A DNA stretch of 28,598 bases from Coptodactyla brooksi. Its lineage: Eukaryota; Arthropoda; Insecta; Coleoptera; Scarabaeidae. How positions within the stretch are numbered: the first letter of the stretch is position 1; each line of letters begins with the position of its first letter. The position numbers and the translations under genes were made by a program. The DNA lies in assembly GCA_033557675.1 (NCBI GenBank), contig JAWQRM010000144.1, positions 1-28,598 on the forward strand, in the 5' to 3' direction. Of this stretch, positions 11,605 through 21,100 are shown one piece after another. The notes under the pieces are model-generated. The model did no database searches, was not told the origin of the DNA, and worked only from the letters and a program-made list of their open reading frames with translations.

Positions 11605-11626
11605 CTTTTAGCTAATTTGCTAAAAG
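11605..11626. repeat. Perfect hairpin
   Basis: CTTTTAGC and GCTAAAAG form 8-bp perfect arms around a 6-base loop. It lies between two larger foldbacks upstream of RecQ4. Confidence 0.6.
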
Positions 11627-11640
11627 TTAGCTATTAAATT

Positions 11641-11723
11641 AAAACTTCATGCGTACGTCCCTTTAACGTCAAAGTGACAGCTAATGTCACTTTGACGTTA
11701 AAGCGACGTACGCATGAAGTTTT
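11641..11723. repeat. 39-bp-arm near-perfect palindrome
   Basis: The left arm 11641-11679 (AAAACTTCATGCGTACGTCC...) and right arm 11685-11723 are complementary over 39 bp with one mismatch (C/G at arm position 20), around a 5-base spacer GCTAA. Such near-identity suggests a recent foldback or a MITE head-to-head pair. It ends about 415 bp before the RecQ4 start codon. Confidence 0.85.
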
Positions 11724-12040
11724 GCCATTTATCAGATTGCCGTGATCGCTGTCAAGAGCAGTTTTACTTTAACTCCCTTGTGTTTAAAGTAATGCTTTAA
11801 CCCCCAAAAACTAGCAATTAAAAACGTGTTTTAAATGCGAAATGAAAATAAAAATATTTAATATTCAGTTCCACAATTTTTTTTAACAACACGCCATGAA
11901 ATAATTGTCATGGGAATATTATTTTAGTAATATTGGGTGAATTTTGTTTATACGGTTGGTGTTGTTTCAACGGTTTCAACTAACTTCAGACCGCTAGTAC
12001 ATACATGTAGCTAATTTCTAGTCAATTGGAAGTAAATAAA

Positions 12041-12049
12041 GGCGCGAAA
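12041..12049 (-). promoter_or_regulatory. E2F-like site upstream of RecQ4
   Basis: GGCGCGAAA on + is TTTCGCGCC on -, fitting the E2F/DP consensus TTTSSCGC. It is about 90 bp upstream of the start codon at 12139. E2F control would suit a replication-initiation gene, but this is inference from one 9-base match. Confidence 0.45.
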
Positions 12050-12138
12050 TGTAATAGGTAATGCCCTCGTATATTTTCTAGTTTCGTGAAATTAAATAAT
12101 CGCTTGCCCTGTAAGTTTCGTTTTTCAAATATTTTAAA

Positions 12139-15100
12139 ATGGATATAATCGTTGATCCCGCAGTAAGGAAAATGTATACCAAGTGTAAATACCGCGTTAA
12201 ATTATGGGAACACCAATTCAAAAAAGAGCATGGTAGGATTCCCTCAAAGGTAAATACGTTTTTTAATGAATTTTTATTACAATACAATTAATAATGAACT
12301 TATTTTACAGTTGGATATAAGAGAAGCAGAGAATGAGGTTAAATTTGCTTATAAAATGTATTTTGATCTCAAATCGAACGCTTTAGAGCAAAGTTTTAAG
12401 GATATAGATGGCTTTCAATCGGATGATGAAACAGAAACGGCAAGTACTGTAGAACCAACTTTGAATTGTGAGGATCTTGAGTATAACAAATTAAATGAGG
12501 AAGCATGGGGCGAAAACTTAGAACATCAAAAAACAGAGGTGGAAGAAGAATTAAAAGAAGAGAGTAATGTAAATTCATTATTTTCAAAAAAATTGTTTGA
12601 CGGATCAAAATTTTCAAAGCGTAATCCACGTAAATCGCTATCGTTCCAAACTAGAAAAAGCGATGGAAATTTAAATACCTCTAAGTCGCTTTCACAACCA
12701 GCATTATCTAACACAAAACATGTTGTTGATAATTTTCAAACAAGTTTATCGCAGGAGTTTGTGAATGATTTTGCTGGTTCGTTAAGTTCTAATGTAAAAA
12801 TTATGTCTGCACAATCGAACATTAATTCAACATCTTTAAATATTATACAGAGTGTTCTTGGCAATGATTATAAACCACGTAAGACTTTGGACACAGGCTG
12901 GCTACAAAGAGTTACCGAAAGCGTCGGCACAGAGAAAACGGAAATTAATGTTGAAAATTTCGTTATTAGTCAAGAGTACGTTAAGCTAAATCAGTCTAAA
13001 AGTAACCGAGGGTATGATAGCGATGAACTAATTGAAAATTCTGATGACGAATCTTTGCAAAGTTTATTACATCCGTCTAAGAAAATTAAATTTGACAACA
13101 GTATAGTTAGGATGAATACAAATACCAATTTAGGTGAAAACAAAATCCTCATAAGTGATAAAAGTGATAATTTAAAAAAGACCACAACTATTCATCCGGA
13201 AACTACAAACAGCACCGAATCTTCAAAAGAATCTTTTAAAATTAACAATACAGCAAGAATAATAGAAAGAACATCAAAGAATAAAGCAACAAAGCCTAGA
13301 CAATCAAAATCTAATGCTAAGAAACCGAACTTGCCAAAGAAGGAAATATCTGCTACTCGGAAATCTACTCGTCAAAAACAATACAATTTTAGAGAAAATG
13401 ATTCAGAAAATGAGAACAATCCATTTACTGATGACGATGATGACAAAGATCCACAATATTCTCCAACTAAAACTGACAAAAATGATGATGTATATAATTT
13501 TGAAGACAAAGACCCACCACTTGAAAAAAAGAAATTACGTAATTCGAAAAAGAAGCAACTGCCGGAAGTAAACATACCACAAACGCAAGTTTACGAATTG
13601 GAATACTCTGTGAAAGCAAGAATTGTAACCACGCCCCGAATAGCGAACGTCAAGGAAACGATTAAAAAGCAAAAGGAAAAAGTCGAAAAAAAGCCGAAAA
13701 GTCAGCAAAGCAACAAAGACAAACTGGAAGAAAAAGTTGCATCGGGAAATCTAAATGAGAATTTCGTGAGAATTAATTTGAAGAAGAAAGTTTTCGTGCG
13801 TGGCAAAAAGAACTTTACCTTTTCGAAACATAAGAAGAATCTGTGGAAAAAGAAGAAACAAGAAGCATTGGCGGGACCCGACATGGATATGTCAGGTTGT
13901 GATGGAGGAGTTTTGAAGTGTTTTCACTGTGGAGACATTGGTCATTTTGCTAGGCATTGCCTTAAGAAGAAGAATGACACTTTATTGCCTTTGGACGCTG
14001 TGGAAGATGAGCCATGCTCAATTCCTACACTGGAAGAGGCAGAAAAGATGGCACAAGGAAGCGCTTTGGCTATAAGAAAAAGTAATAAGAATAAACGGGA
14101 AGGTGATCCTGAATGTAGTATGGTTAATGATGTTAAGGAAGATGAAAGTAGAAGTTCTGATAATAGTTTAGATAGTGAGGACGAACTTTTATTAACAGAA
14201 GCTTTGAAATTAGAGCAGTACGTTAAAAAGTTGGATATGCAGGAATACTTGGATTCTACAAGTTTAGTTAAACCTTATTATAATTTAACAGAAGACGGAA
14301 ATATAATAGGTATGCATTATATAATTGAAAATTGTTCCTAACAGGGAGTAATCACGCATCAAATTTACATATTTATATATTAAAATATCTATAAACTATT
14401 AGATTGTTCGGAAAGAAATTATTTTTTTTTTGGTAAAAATGAAAGGCACTTTTCTTAGAGAGTATAAATATTTTATGTGATTACATATTTACCGTTTTGG
14501 TCCAACACCTTTTGCCACCTTTTAACATCAAAAAAATGATGGCAAATTTGTAGAGACTGAAGAAAAATTTGTAGAGATTGAAACAAGTAAGAATCGGAAG
14601 GTGCCAGATCTGGAGAATATGATAGGTATGGTAGTACATCCTATCGAAGCGTTAAAAGCTGTTGGGGAGTTACCAAACTGGTATGCGGTCTCACATTATC
14701 TTGGTGGAATACTATACCTTTTCTATTGATCAATTCTCATCCGTTTGAGTGAATCATTCAATTTGTCCAATTGATGACTACACTTTAGAATTGACCATGG
14801 TATTCTTCCACAATTTTTGGAAAGAAAATTGCAAACAATTTTGCAAACATTTTCAAAAAGTTTTGCAAACATTTGCAAAAAACCAGTTTGCAATCAATCA
14901 TGTGGTTTGCTCAGTTGAATATGTCCAATTACACTTTAGAATTGATCGTGGTATTCTCCCAAACATTTTGAAAAGAGCTCTCAAAAAGTTTTCCAAATTT
15001 GCTAACAATTTTGTAAATTTTTGCAAAAAATTTTGCAAACCAGTTTGCAAAAAATCATGCAATTTGTCCAGTTGATGATACTACACTTTAGAATTGATCG

Positions 15101-18100
15101 TGCAAACCAGTTTTAACACTGGCATTTTGTTAATACATCTCCATACACATAGACTAATTCTTTTCTCGCTTGAACTGCATTTTTACTTTTTCTGTAATAA
15201 AAAAAGCAAAGTGTGCCGAAAATGTTGTTTTTGATTCTTCATGTTTCACAAAAAGAAAACAATTGCACAGAACCGAACAAAATATTTATACATATGGTTT
15301 AGAATGAAGTTGGTTGATTAGAACACAACTAACGCCTCTGCTGCGAAAAAAACGAAATTACTTTCCAAACAATCCAATATTTGCAATCTTTTTAACATCT
15401 TTGGACTAATTGATTTCTACAGCACATAGGACGGAAGCTTCATAGTGGCAACTATGTATCTATAAAGCATACACAAGAGGTACAATGGTGACGCTTTTAT
15501 AGCTTTTCAAAGTAGTAAGTAGCTTTGTGTAGCACCCATTGTCAGTTTTCTGGAAGCTGCATGATATCGTTGGCAGTACCAGTTTTCTTATTTTTTCGAA
15601 TGGTGCAGTCTACAGCTTGCAGAATGCCTCGAACGGACTCGTGCGCATACAGTGCAATGCTCTTGTGCTGTATGCGCACGAGCATTGTCATGCAAGAACT
15701 GAGTTCTGCATAAATTGTCGGTAGAAATTGTCTTGATTAATTATTTTGTGCGATAGACTGGCAACTAAAGCATGGCTGTGTTCCTTCTGTCACAGAGCAG
15801 GTATGCGTCATTTGTGGGGAATGCGCATTTGCTCTGAGGTAAGGCAGGTCTATGATATCGTTTTGTGTAAGCTGCTTTCCTGGGTTCTATTGCGAGGTGT
15901 CTCTGCGACAACATTGCCACTATTAAAGTTCCATCCCTCACATATGAGTATAATATGTGCATATTTTTGTTAAACTTAATTAATGTAGATAATCTCCAAG
16001 AACATTGCAGTTTAATGTTTTATTCTACCTTTTTAGCAGGGGCCCCTCTTTAGAAAAAATAAACTACCTCAAACAAACGTTTATTTACCTACAAATTATT
16101 GGTAGGTAAATAAACTTATATTATCTGAAACAACATACTCGAGATCGAGATGGTCAAACTTGGAATCTAACTGGTCCAAACTAACTATGCAAGCACATAG
16201 TTAGTCCAGGCCATAAACTCGCATGAGTATTTTTATTGAAGTTGTAAGAAGTGACATACAGTGCACCTAAAAATATTTGCAGAAAATTCCAACAGGATAG
16301 TTTTTCGATTCGAACACTCTTTTGTACATCAATCGTTACTATTTATCATGGGTTGACCATTAAAAAATTCATAATATCTTATACACCCTAATAAGTATAG
16401 ATAAATATATCTATACTAATCCACATAAAAAGAAAATGAAAGGATTAGTTTATCTTGGCAAATAGAATGTGAAGATATGGCTATCTCATAGATATCTCTA
16501 AAAAATATCTGTGGTCTGGATTTTGTCTGTGATCAATCATTTGGTGACCCCTAGGTCTAGGTCTAGGTCTTCTTATTTGTTACATGGTGGATATGTGACA
16601 ACGCACTAAACACACAATATGTGTGTTTAGCATTATCATAGTGAAATATAATTGTAAGTAAACTTTATTTAAACTACTTTACTTACAATTCATATATGGA
16701 CGAAATGTCCTAGGATTAACATCAATTTAATATGAAATATAATTCCTTCCTGATTTTCACTAGTTGTTTACAGTACACATCTGAATAAATTGTTTAATTC
16801 CTTGAAAGCAGGTCAAAATACATGACACATTTGTAATCCCATGAAATTGTCTTGTGACAATTCAGCTTTTGTTATGGGTTGTGCTGGTTTATCACATCTG
16901 CTCCATAATCTTTTTCCGTTGATGTTATTGTCAACAGTTTACTTCTGATCATCAGTTATCATTCGTTTCAAAATTGAATCGTTTTCACTATGCTTGGGGT
17001 AAAAATCACAGATGTAAATCATAGATGTGAAATGAATCTCTTTCAATTAATATGGAACCCAAATATCGAGTTTTTTTTAATGAATTCAAGCTTCTGTAAA
17101 TGCCTGTTGATGGTTAAAATCAACTTGGAGTTTTTCACCAATGTTATGTATTGAAATGTGACGATCTGATTTGAGTATAGTTTTGGTTTTGTCACCATCA
17201 ACTCCAGTAAGTCAACCGAACATTTGGTAAACCAATTCTGACAAGTGCGTTTTGTTAAGATTTCAGCATCATAAATTTCACATATTTCTTTATGAGTATC
17301 ACTAGCTTTCTTGCCGTTATGAAAATAAAAAAGCAAACTGTGACGAAAGTGTCCGTTCTTGCACTTTATATGAAACACAACTCCAAACTAAGACCTGCAA
17401 ATAAAATTATATGTAAATTACTTCGAAAGTAAGATAGAAGAGAGTTCTAGAAAATGTCTAAATAAATAAATTATCTCATTGATTTATTTATTAAATCATT
17501 CAGAAGAAATTACCAAAGCCATCTCTCCAATCTCTCCATCTTCCAAGAAATATTACACAATTGTGTAATATTTCTTGTCATCCGATTAAAAAGGTTGTAT
17601 TTTTTTTCTTTATTGTGCATAAACTGTACTTTGTGCGTAACCAACCGTTCCTGCATTTGGCCTTTCTTTGTAGTATACACTGAGTGGCCAAAAAATTGGA
17701 GACACCTCTAATACTCTTTGGAATCAGAGGCATCTCTAATTTTTTGGCCACTCAGTGTATTCTCTACCAAGAAAGGCAGAATGCAGACATTTTAGTGTAA
17801 TTGCAATGAATTGATTAATTACCAAATTTTGAAAAATTTCTGCGTCTTATTTCATGGTAGTCACAGCGATTATTTGTCCAGTCTAAAAACAGATAACATT
17901 CCTCCAAAAAAAAAACCTAAAACTATCTCCAAAAATCTCCTAAAAGCTAAAACTGTCTCCACCTGCAAAATTGTGAAATGCTTTTTCTTTTACTTTTAAT
18001 TTTAGATGGGTTTCCTTTTATATCGGTTTTGTGTGTTTATCGACAAACTCTGGATTGAGAAAACCCATTTCTCTGTATCCACCAGTGGTAGATGATTTTC

Positions 18101-21100
18101 AAATTGTCTGGTCCTTAATAAAATATAGCATAAAACATACATATAATATTTCTTATTAATTTTTCTACCACCTAAAGTACAACTTTTAAAAAGAATGAGG
18201 AGCCTTGTTGCTTGTTAAAAACAACGTAAGGAAGGATAATTATTGGGCAATGTGAGCAAAAGGTATCAAGTTTATTTGACCTTTATTATTAAGCCGTAAT
18301 AAAGGTTAAATCATCTTATCTTTAAGGCTTCTTCAAGGCTGACAAACTGGTCTAATCTAACTAAGTACAATAGCTAATGCAATAAGAAACACAGAAAAAT
18401 TTAAAATATTGATTTAAAGTTAAGAACATCGACTTTACTTTAAACATGTTCACAATTGAAAGAGCAAATAATACAAAATAATGCAACATTGTGTACTATT
18501 GCTCTTATTGCTTGCTATCTTGTTTCCTTTGATTTTTAGCCTTATATTGCAATAAATAGTAATTGAAGATTTACCATCATATGTCAAATATAATTAATCA
18601 ACCACTGCGAGCTCTTCCGAAACTAAAAAGAATTGAAAGTGGTATATGTTTAATGGTGAACTTGTTATGCTTCACACAGAATTATTACAAAAAATCTAAA
18701 TCTTACAATTATTGAGAACAGTTTTTTTCAGATACTCCTCAGGAAGTGTCTGACACATTAGCGATGTTTGGACATTCTACGTTCCGGGCGGGTCAAGAAC
18801 AAGCCGTAATGAGAATTTTATCAGGAAGATCAACATTGGTCACCTTGAGTACAGGTTCTGGCAAAAGCTTGTGCTACCAACTGCCCGCTTATTTATATTC
18901 CAAACGAGAACCTTGTATATCTCTAATTATATCTCCTTTGGTATCTCTGATGGAAGACCAAGTAGTTGGTTTACCTGGATTTTTAAAAGCCGCATGCTTG
19001 CACACTAATCAAACAAAGACGCAGAGGGAAAAAATAAAGGAACTCATTAGTTCTGGTTGTTTAAGTATACTTCTGGTGTCACCAGAAGCTGTTGTGTCTG
19101 GAGAAAGATCTACCGGTACTGAGATTTTTATTTTAAAGGAAACTTTTTTTGAATTGATTTTTCTAGGGTTTGGATCATTTTTGCGTAAATTACCGCCTAT
19201 AGCTTTTGCTTGCATAGATGAGGTACATTGTGTATCTCAATGGTCACACAATTTCAGACCGTCGTACTTAATGATTTGTCGGATACTTCGTGAACAGTTA
19301 GGGGTGAATATAATTCTTGGGTTGACAGCGACTGCAACAAGGTCGACTTGTGACAACATAGTGGACCATTTGCAAATTCTCGACGGTCGAAATGGAATAA
19401 TTAGCGATGTTCCTTTGCCAAACAACTTAAGGCTAACGGTATCGAAAGATCCCAATAGAGATCATGCTCTGCTAACCTTATTACTGTCAGAAAGGTTTTC
19501 TAATTATAAAAGCATTATAGTTTATTGTACAAGAAGACAGGAATGTGAAAGGGTGGCGACATTTTTACGAACATCTTTAAAGGAGGAAAAACCTGTAAAT
19601 GATGAAAATAATAAGAAGAGGAAGAGAATGAGTTGTCAAGCAGAACCATATCATGCTGGTATGGCCGCCTCTAGAAGAAAATCCATACAAAAGTCTTTTA
19701 TGTCTGGAGAATTAAGAATTGTTGTTGCTACAGTAGCCTTCGGTTTGTTGTTTCTTCTATGCCATTCGGTTCTTATAAGCACTGACGACATATTCTTCTT
19801 TAGGTATGGGTATCAATAAAACTGATTTACGAGCAGTTATTCACTATAACATGCCAAGTAGTTTCGAAGGATACGTGCAAGAAGTTGGAAGAGCTGGTCG
19901 TGATGGTTTACCCGCACACTGTCACTTGTTTTTGGATGCCCAAGTAAGTAAAATTTTGGACAAGTATTCTTCCAGCAATATTTAACTGGTAATAAACTTT
20001 GAAATACCTTTGTGCGAATAATTTTCTAAAACAATGGCAAAATAAACAAAGGAAATTCTTCCAGGTTTTGATGTACATCATTGCTTAACGTTTATCACAT
20101 TGTAATCATCTGAATTTCAGGACTGAAGTGACATCAAAAAACAATGTGAACTGTTGTTCACATTGTTTCCCAAAATCTATTTCTTTTAATTCAGGTAATG
20201 CTGATAGTTTGTGCATGAACTTTGGCAGTAGATTCTACACATCATTTTAAAAGCAATTAACACATAACTATATTTAACAAATAATCTTAGTTCTTTTATT
20301 ACTGAGCACTTTATATTTTTATGGACCTCACTGTATGGATTTAATTTTTCATAAGGAATCTGACCTGCACTTATGGTGGGCAGACATGTAGATGTATATC
20401 AGTGATGAAGAAAGCTCTTAATACCAGCATCTGTAATATTGGAAAAAATATATAATACTGGCAACAAAAGATAGACCTGAAAATGTTTATTTTGTTTAAA
20501 CTGGGTTTTTTTTTTAGATTGGAGTGTTTTTGTTGGGAATACTTCGACTACAATTTATTGGATGCTTTACAACAGAAATTAATAACCATTTTAATAACTA
20601 TGAGTTTTTAAATATTTGTCGTACAAATTTCTATCAAAAGAACTGTTACATAGGTCATTATATACAACTGGATCTGGTTTTGTGCCATAGGAAAATTTCG
20701 CAGAAAACCGCATTAACAAAAATCACATAAAAATACATACCTTGAAGAATTAGGGGTACATTCTCTAATATTTAAAAACTACATAAAACCATGACAACGG
20801 GATCAAATTGTTCTCAACCTGCTATAAAAAGAATCAGGAGGTCAAGAATGGCTAAAACAAATCTTAAAAAAATGTATACAAAACAAAACTTTTTATGTAA
20901 CTTTTTGTACTAGCTATTTATTTTTATTCCAAGCAATAGATACACAGGTATGTGTATTTATTTTACATTCTTTTCATACATATTTCATCGCTATTTGATT
21001 AAAATATAATCAATCAATATAATATGTGGGTTTCTTTGTGAAGCACTATAGAATCTAATGTGTCACTAGAGGAAGTATCCACAGCAGAATTAGTGCTAAC

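Larger units (their letters stand above)
14310..18731 (+). other. RecQ4 intron 2, transposon-rich
   Basis: The donor is G|GTATGC at 14309/14310 and the acceptor TTTTTTTCAG ends at 18731. Both sides are phase 1, so the joined codon is G|AT (Asp). If unspliced, the frame stops at 14339-14341. The intron separates the Sld2-like/zinc-knuckle half from the helicase half and holds at least three - strand mariner-type relics, a TA-flanked foldback and many hairpins. Confidence 0.85.

Noticed and set aside
14749..15075. 108-codon + strand open frame rich in N, F, C and K
   Set aside because: Produced by the tandem array read on the strand opposite to the mariner; repeats of the array unit explain it.
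16551..16570. CTAGGT tandem as telomeric repeat
   Set aside because: Only about three units and not the insect TTAGG sequence.
20524..20730. 68-codon open frame in RecQ4 intron 5
   Set aside because: No recognisable domain, lies inside a well-supported intron, composition is typical of chance.
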